Positions 32,431-42,944 of a stretch of DNA of 64,000 bases are shown in pieces; within the stretch, counting starts at the first letter, position 1; each line of letters starts with the position of its first letter. This DNA is from Trichobilharzia szidati. Lineage: Eukaryota > Platyhelminthes > Trematoda > Strigeidida > Schistosomatidae. The position numbers were made by a program, and so were the translations under genes. The DNA lies in contig OX235271.1 of assembly GCA_944472155.2 (NCBI GenBank), positions 87,929,256-87,993,255 on the forward strand. Direction: 5' to 3'. The notes beneath the pieces are model-generated. The model was given only the letters and a program-made list of their open reading frames with translations, ran no database searches and had not been told where the DNA came from.

Positions 32431-33428
32431 ATAACTTAACAATAATGTTAGCAAAAGTTCATTTTGGTGTTTTCTATATGATGAGGTGAAGAGATATACT
32501 AGTCCTAGTGAATTTTACTCTTAGGCGCTATTCCTGTAACAGATTGAATATAGCATTTTTGAATTTACGCAGAACAAGAATCTCTGGCGGTTCCCTGGGT
32601 CTGTAGCGCATTTAGACGTAGGCATCCACCTGGACAAACTATAAGATGATTGAAATTAAAGGTTTATAACAGTATGACTCATTTTTGTCCCTATATGTAG
32701 TTTAGTGACAGCTAGTAGTTAGTGATTATCAGGGAAAAATATGGCAAAGAATGATCACCATTGTCATATCAAAATCTATCCTGTTGACATACCTTTCCAA
32801 AGAACTCAGCTTTTCTACATTAACGATTGAAACTACTCAATGTGTATTAAATGGCTTCACTTTTTGTAAAATAAAAAAACACCTCATAATTTATAAAACT
32901 CACTCTTTGCATCGTCTGAGACTCAGTTTTGATCTATAGACGAATAGTGTGGTGAACAAGCATCAGTATGTATTAATTTCCTTCACTGTTACTACATTTC
33001 TAGTCAACGGTATAGCATATGAATGAATGTTATTTAGGATTTAGTTGAGCGGTGTGCTGTAAAACGTAAATCTGGTTTCTGCATCTAAGAAATGAAAGTA
33101 ACTGGCTATGAAGCCGATGGAGTTTTGTTCATTGGTTTATTAAGGCTAAGTGACTAATCACACTGAGATTCCTGTGTCTACATTCCAGGTAGTCGACATA
33201 CTTTCATAGGCTGAAATGCCGAAAGTTCTCAGAATTAATTATAGGGTTCCAACATGGCATTAGCAATTAGGTTTAGAGAGACTGGAGATTGAGCTTAGCT
33301 TTTACTGACTTTAGAGTAAGAAGGAGTCGAGGAAACTATTTAATGTGTAGAAACAGTAAGGGAAGAATTAGTTAAGACAAGGGAAGGTTAGTTACTACTG
33401 TTAAGTTTCTTAGTGTTGTCACATTGTG
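32431..33428. other. Intergenic stretch without recognised features
   Basis: No exon, transposon protein or RNA motif was recognised in this kilobase. Confidence 0.5.
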
Positions 33429-33441
33429 TATAGTTGCGTCT

Positions 33442-33826
33442 AGATGGTTGGAAGCAATCGACAGGAAGCCTTGGACCTAGGTTTCGTGCTAGCAGGCACT
33501 CTACAGTCAGCAAGGCGTATCTGCAACCTTGAAGGAACTGATGTCCCTTCTGAGATTCGAACGCGCGTCACCCAGTGCTGCAGTCAGAGACATTTACCAC
33601 TGAGCTATTCGGGCTCGCGATTGACCTCCTCTATGACTGTATTCGATACTTTGATTGGACACTAGTAACTAGTGTAATGTTTGTAGTTCTAGCTGTCAAA
33701 TGGATGTTCACCGTGATGGCGAGCTGCTTAGAATCGTGGCCACATTGCAAACCTGAATGATAGAATTCAGTCTGCATCAAACAAAGGAGTAGATACATCA
33801 CACTAGGTACTACTATCCAATCAAAC
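33442..33826 (-). mobile_element. SINE-C: third tRNA-like element with 13-bp target-site duplication
   Basis: Perfect 13-bp repeats 'tatagttgcgtct' at 33429-33441 and 33827-33839 bracket 385 bp. On the minus strand a tRNA-like module lies mid-element at about 33622-33553, with A box 'tagctcagtgg' and B box 'cgttcgaatctc'. The body on either side matches neither SINE-A nor SINE-H. Not a functional tRNA gene: no sound cloverleaf was found. Confidence 0.75.
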
Positions 33827-34099
33827 TATAGTTGCGTCTGTAATTTGAAAACTTTACCAAGAACGATATAAGTCCCTAGTATAATTCTAGATTTACAATT
33901 TTCTGTGGCTTGGTCATTTTATTCTCCTCTCCCTAGAAAAGTAAGGAAGCATCGATGGAATCACCAACAGAAACATTGTACTGCATTCAAATACACTGAA
34001 TCAGCAGTATAATTTTTCCCTTAGAATCTTACCAAAAATACAACGTATTTATTAAGTGAAAATAGTTTGTTTCAAGCTTATAACTATCCAGTCAATCTT

Positions 34100-34186
34100 C
34101 CGGAAATTTCGGGTCCCCAAGAAATGATTAACTCAACGAGTATGGCTCCTTAAGTCTTTGTAATATGCTACATCGACCCCCCCCCC
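34100..34186 (-). mobile_element. Possible LTR edge beside a G-rich tract
   Basis: On the minus strand ten G residues (34186-34177) are followed by 'tcga' and TGTAGC at 34172, as in a polypurine tract next to an LTR. No second LTR or coding sequence was found. Confidence 0.25.
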
Positions 34187-34934
34187 AACGTTAAAGCAGA
34201 AGAAATCAATCAATACACTAACTAATGAACAGGTACCTAAGGATAATAATAATGTCCATAAACTGTTACTTTCAAGAAATAAAATAGAAAATATGCAAAG
34301 TAAAATAAATGGTAGTGATACCTTCTTAAGAAAATAACTAGAACTAAGTGGTATTTATTAGTTAAAAAGACATGTGTTCAGATAATGATATGAACAGTTT
34401 ACCTGATCGTATACATTGTATCCTGCTTATTTGCTCGTATTTTTTACGTGGTCATTCAGGATTGTAAGTGTATCTATCAGTTATTTATCACAGAAGAAAC
34501 TAGATGTTTTATTGTTCCACTTTTACTTGGGATATTAAGAAAACAACCTTAAACTGAAGTACAACAGAAAAACAATAGGAAACAAAACCTAAAACACGGA
34601 AATACTTATTGCTAAGAATAAAATCAATGTTCCTCTGTTGTTCGCATCTTTTTTGTGCGTGATAAAATCTAGAGTAGTAGCGTTATGATGCAGCTGACTA
34701 CATGTGGTGAATAACTGTTTCAGGCGGAAATATGTGACTTTACAACCGTGTCTTTAAAATAATGAGAATTAAAATCACCTGATTTTCCCCTGTGGTTTGA
34801 TACTTATTTGTGGACATTTCGTCACCGGGCTTTGTGATATCTTCAACATTATGTTCATTAAATTTTTCAAGGCATGAAGGTCTTCTGTGGTTGGACAGCC
34901 TAGTTCACTAGTATTTTATTGTCAAGATTACGTA

Positions 34935-35455
34935 TTATTCACCTCTTGGGTTCCAGATGGAACATTGGGTTTCAGCAGGACATGTTCATTGTATTGTGTT
35001 CCCTGTGACCTTTTTTTAGTTGGTTCCAAGACAGCCCACATGCTTTCATTTCCTTCTATTTACCTCATCTCTTCCATGTCGCTTTCCGACACACGTCCAA
35101 CTCATCGTTTCCTGGCACTCGGCGTCATTTAACGGTCTCCTCAACACATACTCAATCCACCTCCATGTTCTCCTGCACATTTGTTGAGCAACAGGTTGTT
35201 GATTGCTTCGTTCCCAAAGTTCCTTGTTGCTAATTCTTTCCAGCTGGCCATTTGATCTTCACTATGGAGCGAAGTGAGCAGCTGTTGATAAAAGTCTATA
35301 GCAGGCTGTTGGAAACTCTTTTCTTGATACTCAGTGCAAGTTTCTGACCTATACAGAAGAAGTGATCTGACGTTTATGTTGAAAATCCGAATCTCGTTGT
35401 TTATGCTGGCTGAGTCCAGAAGATTTCCACACTGATTTCAGAGTGATGAAGGTCC
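34935..35455 (-). mobile_element. LINE-A C-terminal and 3' fragment
   Basis: Reversed LINE-A terminus starting 'tattcacctcttgggttcc' and continuing through the C-terminal coding part, with many substitutions. Confidence 0.68.
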
Positions 35456-35504
35456 TCTTGATACCGTCGTTATTAATTACTATTACACAGCCTCAAATTA
35501 TTAT

Positions 35505-35965
35505 TTTATTATTGTTTCCTTTAGTTCCTAGAGGAACATAGGGCTTCAGCCTCACGTCTCCATTACGTTCAGTTCTCTGTCAACGTTTTCACCTGGCTCC
35601 ACGTCTCTCCACATGCTTTCATCTCCTCTTCACATGACCTCCTCCAAGTCACCCTCGCACTGACGAACAACTCGCCGCTTCCAGTTCGGGTTCCACTCGA
35701 GCAATGGCTTGTCTAGTGATGTCACTTGATGGTTTCCTCAGAGTATGGCCAATCCATCTCCATTTCTTCCTGCCTATTTGTTGCACAATCGGTTCCTGGT
35801 TGGTTCGCTCCCAGAGATCCCTGTTGCTGATCTTTTCTGGTCATCTGATCTTGAGTACTGAGCTAAGATAGGTGTTGATGAAGGTCTGTAGTTTGTTTGA
35901 GGTGCTCTTCATGACGCGCCAAGTCTCTGATCCATAAAGTAGCACTGACTTCACATTGACACAGC
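35505..35965 (-). mobile_element. LINE-A C-terminal and 3' fragment
   Basis: Starts in ATT repeats, then 'ggaacatagggcttcagcct'. It is very similar to 21305-21780, including 'tggccaatccatctccattt', so the two copies belong to the same subfamily. Confidence 0.75.
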
Positions 35966-36055
35966 CTCAAATGACATACATATCTTAATTACTTCATTGT
36001 CTATTCATGCTGAAGAGAAAATATCTGTCTGTAAAACAATATATTGAAAAAGGTA

Positions 36056-36370
36056 TGTAACAACAGAAGACAAGCTGCAACAGATCAGTTTTATTACGAA
36101 AACCAACAGGTATTTATATGTTTTTTACGTACATTAATAGGCTTCTGCCCGCAGAAAGAAGGCGGTCTTCTGATTGGTTGTTTGCAAACAAACGCAGTCT
36201 TCTGCTTTCTCGTTTTCGATATTTCTCGGAAATGCGAGCCACTTGTCTGCGAATCATATTTGTCCACGTCTAGGTCAGCTGTGATCGGTTGTTGAATCAG
36301 CCTGGATTAATTTCTACCAATCAGCGTAGATCAATGACTACCAATCGGCTAGCAGCTTGCTCTCACCACA
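36056..36370 (-). mobile_element. Solo LTR with 4-bp target-site duplication
   Basis: 315 bp from TGTAACAACAG to CTCTCACCACA on the plus strand; the minus strand is the sense strand. 'ggta' occurs on both sides (36052-36055, 36371-36374). It carries the same 'tgattggttg' and 'tatttata' blocks as the LTRs at 45109, 49941 and 51368. No internal region remains. Confidence 0.8.
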
Positions 36371-36759
36371 GGTATGTAGAAGTTACTTTATGTCTACGTT
36401 ATCGGTAACCTTCTGAAACTTGTTGTTATCGTTCAGTGAACAGTGATCTGAAATGACTAGGCCATCTTTCAAATCTGAATGCATATTAGTGACACAACCT
36501 CCATTAGGTATGATATCTAGGCCGATTTCCAGAAGTTTTCATTGTGTAGATGTTTTTAAGTTTCTTGTTTCACTCAAGGAGTTTTTGTCGGAAAGTAATA
36601 AAACATAAATATATAACTGATCTTTTAGTCGAAACTGAATCTTAAAAGATAAATGTTTTAAGTCGAATTTAGTAAACGATGTTCGAATGTTGTTCACTTT
36701 GATATTTCATAGAATATATGCAGTAAGAATGTTACTACCCTATAAACGAACTGATATGA

Positions 36760-37230
36760 CTGAGGGTAGATAGACTTCTGTCTTCCTCTCCAAATACTCT
36801 AATGAGGCCACGCGTTTATATCCTCTGCCAGGTGACCCCTGTTCACTGTCTACCCGCAGCGAGGATGTTTCTCACAAAAGTGAAAGGTCAAATGCGGATG
36901 TCTGGTGCTTAAAACTTGACAAGCTGGTCTACCTAGAGGAGTTGGATAACCCTGATTCCAAAGTTATGGTGCACACACAGGCTCCAGAATCCAAAAGGAA
37001 CGAGTGGCGCATGAACCTGTTTTGGTCGCCGACATCCCTGGGAACTTAGCTACTGACGATGCTTTTCTAATGTCTTGTGGATTAGACTTCAAATCAGAGA
37101 CTCTAAAGTTGAACCCCTAAAGACAACCATCTGCTTCTGTCTGGGCGTCTCAGCAGTATCCTGGCTCTTGCATAGACTATGAGCTTTTGTGTGGTGCACC
37201 TTTGGTGTCAATTATGTGCCAAGTTTGTAT
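36760..37230 (-). repeat. Repeat U, copy 2
   Basis: Inverted relative to 25765-26225; shares 'ccacgcgtttatatcctc', 'gcgcatgaacctgttttgg' and 'gagcttttgtgtggtgcacc'. Of unknown nature. Confidence 0.6.
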
Positions 37231-37534
37231 GTTGGTAAATTTTTAATAATAATAACAATTAAAGAAAAAATTAACGGAAAAATTTGAGTGTAAAATCTTT
37301 TTTTAAGATCCATACTTGTTACAAAAGTAAACAATAGCAAGTATATCTCACGAAAATGTGTACGTAATACAAAATATATAAAAACGAAGACAAATTTCGC
37401 GAGATGATATCGTCATTTCATAGTTTCTCTACAATCGTTTTACAACTGACATGGTTCACAATAATAAAACAAAATAAACTAAAAGAACATGTTCCAAAAT
37501 GGTTATTAAGACGTATAGAAAATTTGCAATTAAT

Positions 37535-37610
37535 AGTGTTCTCTGAGCTGGTTGCTTTAGTTGCGGAGCTTTCGTCGTCCTTCTGGACAACATCTTCAAA
37601 TTCCAATACA
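37535..37610 (+). repeat. Penelope-type terminal module, copy 2
   Basis: Best-preserved plus copy, with 'gtgttctctgagctgg' followed by a hairpin (GTCGTCC/GGACAAC, 7 bp including one G-U). On the minus strand it reads as a hammerhead-like CTGAAGA...GAAA arrangement in related copies. It lies just downstream, in the minus sense, of the Penelope fragment at 37965-38570; copy 3 lies on the other side. Confidence 0.6.
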
Positions 37611-37964
37611 ATTAATCTGAATAGAAATCCATCATCGTCATCATCCATTGCAAAGCACTTATTAATGTAAAGTCACAAAATCAATATCAATGACTGCTTC
37701 ATAATTATTTCACATAACTCAAATTCAAGGTTATTGAAGGTGATGGAAGCACTCTGGATTGATCACATACATCGTAAACTATGTGTACAAAAAACAAACA
37801 AACTTCAATTAATGTCGTCTACCATAGACCAAATGCTGAAAATTCTACACTGTAACATTAATACTGTTTTGGAATAAAGCAAATTATTGTTGTTGTGGTT
37901 GCTGGACTACTTGACCTATTTAAATATGATTGGTCATTACTATATACTTTTGTTTTATACAACT

Positions 37965-38570
37965 GAGTAATTTATTCCAAAGCCTCTGCCATACAAAGAA
38001 AATGCATTCGTGTTCCTTTCGGCAAACTTTGTCGGACTTTGTAGACTGTATTAAACGATGTGTCAGCTACTGCGTGGTCAGTATCTACAATATGCTGCAG
38101 TATCGATGAAATAATACCTCTCCGTTCTCCTTTTCTCAGACAAACTGGGAGGTGCTCTTGAACGTGGCTGTATATGTTTCTCAACGAACGTCCTATGTAC
38201 GTAGCTCTGCAAGATTAGGTGGACATATAAATACACATGGAATTAGACAATCGAGGTAACATTTCCTTGACATCAAAGGTGCACCAGTGGACGACTAGAG
38301 TAGGTTATTCGTAAAGTGGCAGAAAAGAATGTTTTTCTCAGTGGTCTCATCAGAGGATTTTTAAGTACTTCACTTGCAGTGTCACTCCTAAATTCTAAGT
38401 TTAGGTGCGACACTTTTTTAGCTACCTTATCAATCTCTGTATTTCTTCCGCGTAATTTGCTATTGGCCTCTATGAAGCGTAGTGGATACCCGTTCTCTAT
38501 GAAGGTTTCTTTTAGTTGTTTGAGTTCATCATCAAGTGCGTAATTGTCATGCATTTTATTTAATTATTGG
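37965..38570 (-). mobile_element. Penelope-like element: reverse transcriptase end plus GIY-YIG domain
   Basis: The minus strand reads LKQLKETFIENGYPLRFIEA (end of Penelope reverse transcriptase), LKNPLMRPLRK, then SMCIYMST-stop-SCRATYIGRSLR (start of GIY-YIG) and SSILQHIVDTDHAVAD to a TAA near 37969. The order RT then GIY-YIG is diagnostic. One stop interrupts the join. Confidence 0.85.
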
Positions 38571-38709
38571 GAACTATGTTAACTGTAAAGCAAGTGTAGG
38601 GAAACTACAAAATGATATCATCTCACAAAATCTGTCTTCTAAATGCCTTATTCAAATTTATCAAAGGGACTAAATGTTTTAACATAAAAAAGAAAATATT
38701 CATATGTAG

Positions 38710-38790
38710 TTGTGTTCTCTGAACTGGATGGTTTTAGTGCCGAGCTTTCACTGTCTTTCTAGGTATCATTTTCAAGGTAGACTTCAATAT
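38710..38790 (+). repeat. Penelope-type terminal module, copy 3
   Basis: Diverged copy, 'gtgttctctgaactgg' and 'gtctttctaggtatcatttt'. It is in direct orientation with copy 2, and the two bracket the Penelope fragment. Confidence 0.5.
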
Positions 38791-39557
38791 GACACAGGTC
38801 TTTATAGATCTCCATGAGTTTATCAGACGTATCATATTAGTCAATATAGGACAAGTGATATATAACTGGAAACTGTTCAAAGTGAAAAAAAATACAAAAA
38901 TAGTAACAGTCTTAGTAATAAGGAGAAGGTACACAGACTGAATAAACAAAATGACCAAGTTATAAATAAGAACTCTGCATACTTCGTTTGTATACAAAGT
39001 CTGGCTTGCATTCATGAATGGCGAAGTCTTCTAGGGTCTTTAGAAGTTCGGAGGGAAGAAAACTCGCTAAGTTAGTTAGCGTGAATTCGAAAGAAGACTC
39101 TAAAATCATCGTTAGAGTTTATTGAGTGATAGAATAGAACAAAGCTTCTGAAACACTTCCTTCCTCTCTTATCCTGAGGAATGCGCTCATGTATCCTAGT
39201 TGAAAGTACTTTCTGACTACGGTCGATGTACCTTGTTTCATAAGAGCTGCTAAAATGATTTATACGCATGAATGTGGTCAGATGAGTATAAATAAAATCA
39301 TTGAAAAAAGTCTCTTCACTAAATATCGCTTTCCTAATGCTACAATGGGAATTATTCAGTCAAAATATACTAAATTCCTACTGGAGGTCAGTATGTGGCG
39401 GACCTTAGACTTAGCTAGCTTAGTATCCCGGATTCGAATAGAAATAAAAAAATACAAAATCCGTAAAGTTACCGAAGGAATATATTAAAATTTCTTACTT
39501 GGATTATTACAAGGTCCAAAATCCACCATTAACTTAACAGACTCCAGAATTATTGTA
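38791..39557. other. Intergenic stretch without recognised features
   Basis: Several open frames of 60-95 codons carry no recognised motif. Nothing is called. Confidence 0.45.
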
Positions 39558-39565
39558 AGGAGACT

Positions 39566-39799
39566 TTTTTTATTCCTTCACGTTCCCAGTGATACATAGG
39601 GCTTCAAGCTAGAAGCTTGAAGTTTATTTAGCAGTGTTTATTTTTACAGGATGAGGTTGTTAACCTCATGCCCAACCTTACCCCTTTACCAGTTTTATTT
39701 GTGGCTTAGCGAGGTAAAGGAATGCGTTGGCCGGGGATCGAACCCCGGACCATGTGCATGGTCGGCAAGCATCCTAATCACTGTGCCACCGACGCACAT
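39566..39799 (-). mobile_element. SINE-A copy with 8-bp target-site duplication
   Basis: Minus-oriented, well preserved; B-box complement 'gggatcgaaccccgg' at 39734-39748. It is flanked by 'aggagact' at 39558-39565 and 39800-39807. Confidence 0.85.
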
Positions 39800-40559
39800 A
39801 GGAGACTGCTCCAATCTTAATTCTCCAATGCTGATATTGCCAGAGGTCGACCAAGGTAACGTAGGGAGGAATTACGGCGTCCCTTCGAAATTTTGCAATA
39901 GAAGATAGGTAATTAGAATTGGCCGATGACAGTTGAGATGGTGGAGAAGACGGAGAGTTGCAGTCAGAACTATATTTTCATTCAAACCACGAGGGTAAGT
40001 ACAAGTACATAGATTCTGGTTAAAACAAAGTAATGTACAATATATTCTTTTCTCAGATAGTAGTAAAAGTTGAATAAGTTTATTTTTGAGGACTCCACAA
40101 GTAGTTACGCTAAACAAATTGCCTGAAATTTGCTTTAAACACATTTACTTTAAAAGATTGAAAATTGGCCTGATGACACACTCACCAAATAGTAAATATT
40201 CACAATAATCTAGTTTCTAATCTTTCCCCACAAAGATGCTACAACATGCAGGTATAACCGTCTAGTATTGTGAAATATTGGTTACAAAGAAATGACAACA
40301 GCTTTAAGACAAAATAATTCATGAAATAAATCATCTTGGCTTAATATTTAAATCTTTATACAGAGTGATATTTAACTTGTTCAAAATTTAAGACAAACGT
40401 GTGAAGTTTTTCAGATCACAGATCGTGATTTATGGATTTATATTGCGTTTCACGTGATTTTATCGGTTGAATTAGATGACATTTATTTAAACTTTATTAC
40501 AAATCACACACTATAAGTGAGATTCGACATAGCGTATTTAAATGGACAAAATAAATGCA

Positions 40560-40890
40560 CGCTAGTGACTGTCTACAGGACGGAGTTGACTTAATTCCTA
40601 GTGAGAAGTTGTGACCAGTGCGGTTGTGGGAGTGACGACAAGTATTCACCAGCGGTGACATTGGCTGGTAGTCGCCATAAAATCACGAATTGATAGAAGT
40701 TAGAATTCATGGGCTGGCCGTTGAGTTGGGTCCCAGTGGATTAATGGTCTATGAACTTGCCTTGTAATCGGAAGGTTCTGGGTTAGAAATCCATTAAGTA
40801 TGTACTGACGATGAGTCCCAAACTAGGACGAAACAGCTGTCCAGTACCTCCTGGTTTATAGTGGTTCACTAACTGATATCAATCCGTGAT
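40560..40890 (+). mobile_element. SINE-H copy with hammerhead
   Basis: Plus-oriented full-length-looking copy: 5' module from 'gctagtgactg', A-box-like 'gtggattaatggtc', a damaged B box ('gggttagaaatcc'), ribozyme at 40802-40847 and a tail to about 40890. Loss of the B-box core suggests it cannot be transcribed by Pol III. Confidence 0.82.
40802..40847 (+). ncRNA. Hammerhead ribozyme, stems intact
   Basis: GTACTG (40802-40807), ACGATGA, GTCC, CAAACTA, GGAC, GAAACAGCTGTC ending in the GTC cleavage triplet at 40839-40841, then CAGTAC (40842-40847). Only the first two bases of the CTGATGA core differ. Stem III is the self-complementary CAGCTG, a short stem of the kind that favours cleavage as a dimer in schistosome ribozymes. 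Confidence 0.72.
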
Positions 40891-40976
40891 CACACTAGAA
40901 AAATATAAAATTGATCAAATTTCAGTTTCTAATTCATTCCTACTTGCTTACCAAATCTACTGCGTAGAAAAAAAAA

Positions 40977-41211
40977 TGTTGCGCTGTTGTAAAGTGGAAC
41001 AGAATTTCGTTTTGTTTTATTCCACTTTATCTTACTTCTACTTTTCTGTTCTGTATATACCTTACTTCATTGTTCTAATATTGACATATTTTGTAAGGCC
41101 AATCAGAAGAGAACTATGGACGGAGTTTATTCTGAATAAATATAAGCGAACCACCGAAAGCTGCCTTCTGCTTTCATCATTCCACATCGAAGGCTTATGG
41201 AGTACGTAACA
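40977..41211 (+). mobile_element. Possible short LTR-like element
   Basis: TGTTGCGCTG at the start, GTAACA at the end, and AATAAATATAAG near 41135 as a poly(A)-like box. There is no target-site duplication and no second copy in the window. The 107-codon open frame at 40886-41209 is not supported as a gene. Confidence 0.25.
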
Positions 41212-42140
41212 ATATGATTCTACACTCTTTTGTTAGATGCTGAAATTAGAGACATTGTACACGACTTTTGTTTAAAACGATTCATGTTTGAATATGGATA
41301 ACTTCCGAGTACAATCTAAAGTACCGTTTCGTCTTCCCACTAGTCTATACTGTCTACTTGCTTCACTCATAACCATGCTGTATACTTTGGATTTTTGCAG
41401 GAACCTCTTATCCTCATCCGAAAACTATTCTACAACTGGTGAACGCTTGTGGATTTTATTAATAATTTGTAACCGTGGACTTTAACTGTACATTCAAGTA
41501 ACCGTTTAATTAATATAACTCATTACTGTATTTTTTATAATATATTGTTACACTATCATCTCGTTAACTTGGATTTTTATTCACACACTTGTTCTGTTAT
41601 TGAGGTCTCTAGAAAGTCTCCTACAGGCTAACTTTCACTCTCTCAGTCAACTGAAGGTACACGGTCAAGCATTTATACCATTTGACATGCTGTCTTTTAA
41701 CTTTCGGTTGTTTATGCACACACTTCAGCTAGTTAACCAGTCTTCAACATTTTGCATTCCTAATCCCGAAATATAATCCGTATTTTGGCCGAGTAGTTTA
41801 TTATTTTGATTTGGCCAGTGGAAATTCATCTAGTCTAAGTAAAACAAGAACACTGAGAGTTGAAGAATGTACAATATGAGTTGCAAATAGTAGATCGTCA
41901 ACGTCCTTCGTTTTCTAAAAACAATATAAATAACCTCTGCAGCTGCAAAACGTTTTAGTAACATGTTCGACAATTCTAGTAGATCCCGCAAAGCGTGTAT
42001 TTCACTACATATACGCATGGAAATGTTTCTTTTAAATCAGTGAAATCACATAGGTAACAAATAGTTCCTACTAGTGTTACATTAGTAAATAGGGGACAAA
42101 CGTCTAATGAAACCATATACTTACTCATCACATTAATACC
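41212..42140. other. Intergenic stretch without recognised features
   Basis: AT-rich; no transposon protein or exon was recognised. Confidence 0.45.
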
Positions 42141-42146
42141 ATCAAT

Positions 42147-42370
42147 TCAACTATCAAAGTTTAAAATGTTCGAAAGACTATGTTTACACAGATTTAATCT
42201 TACTGGTTCAAGAACTTTGGCAAGCCATTTTATCATGGAACAGTGAGGTGGGTTCAGCATATTTAGTATTAAATGCAAAGAGACAACGTTTTTATTCACC
42301 TTCAGAAGGCCATTTAACCGAGGAATGGTTGAGCTAGATGGCTTAAGATGTTCATGCATAAAAGGAGCTA
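42147..42370 (-). mobile_element. Penelope-like reverse transcriptase fragment
   Basis: The minus strand reads PRLNGLLKVNKN, then SMIKWLAKVLEPVRLNLCKH, matching PRLYGLPKIHK and KWLA-x-xLKP of Penelope reverse transcriptases. It faces away from the next fragment. Confidence 0.72.
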
Positions 42371-42559
42371 TATAGGACTGGTCCTTTAATTTCCTTAAAA
42401 TGAAAGTATATTTCTAAAATCAGTTGATTAGAAAGACAGTATCGAGTGTATAAAAAGACGAATGTTTACATTTCTAAAGAAACTGAAGGATGGGTTCATT
42501 ATTACTCCTTATACTTTTGAACGTATTTAGCCTTCTAGTTCAATCATTCCCCGTTTATA

Positions 42560-42790
42560 TGGTCTTGCGAAGGTACAAAGAAATATACTCTCTTTGTGTC
42601 CATAGATATTATCTCGCCTTACCATTATATGGCGAAATGGTTTGCCGAAATTCCTCAGCCATTGAAATCAAATTTGTGTGAACACAGTATTTCGGATAAT
42701 TTTGAACTCATCAGTTACATTGATGGAATTAATGTGATCAGTGACTGGTTCTTTTATCAGTTCTTTTATGTCGATGGAATCGTTAAATAA
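42560..42790 (+). mobile_element. Penelope-like reverse transcriptase fragment, opposite orientation
   Basis: The plus strand reads SPYHYMAKWFAEIPQPLKSN and LCEHSISDNFELISYIDGIN, homologous to the same region as the neighbour at 42147-42370. The pair is back to back with about 190 bp between. Confidence 0.72.
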
Positions 42791-42944
42791 CACAGTTCTT
42801 AGTTTTTGAAATGATAAAAAATTATTTTCTTTAATTTATTTGAACCCTAAATTTCGTATCTTTAAAGAGATAGTAGTCATCAGCGAACAACATTGTATAC
42901 ATGCTTTTAGGGTTGAAAGTTTCCTGTGAAATTCAGTCTGCTGC

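Noticed and set aside
33553..33622. Functional tRNA gene on the minus strand
   Set aside because: A and B boxes are present but no proper cloverleaf; it sits inside an element with target duplications.
37418..37670. Overlapping open frames of 76-88 codons at 37404-37670
   Set aside because: They lie on the Penelope terminal module and read a hairpin repeat.
40886..41209. 107-codon open frame with hydrophobic stretch
   Set aside because: It begins at the SINE-H tail; no homology was recognised and there are no exon signals.
41830..42018. 62-codon minus-strand frame near Penelope fragments
   Set aside because: No reverse transcriptase or endonuclease motif could be aligned.
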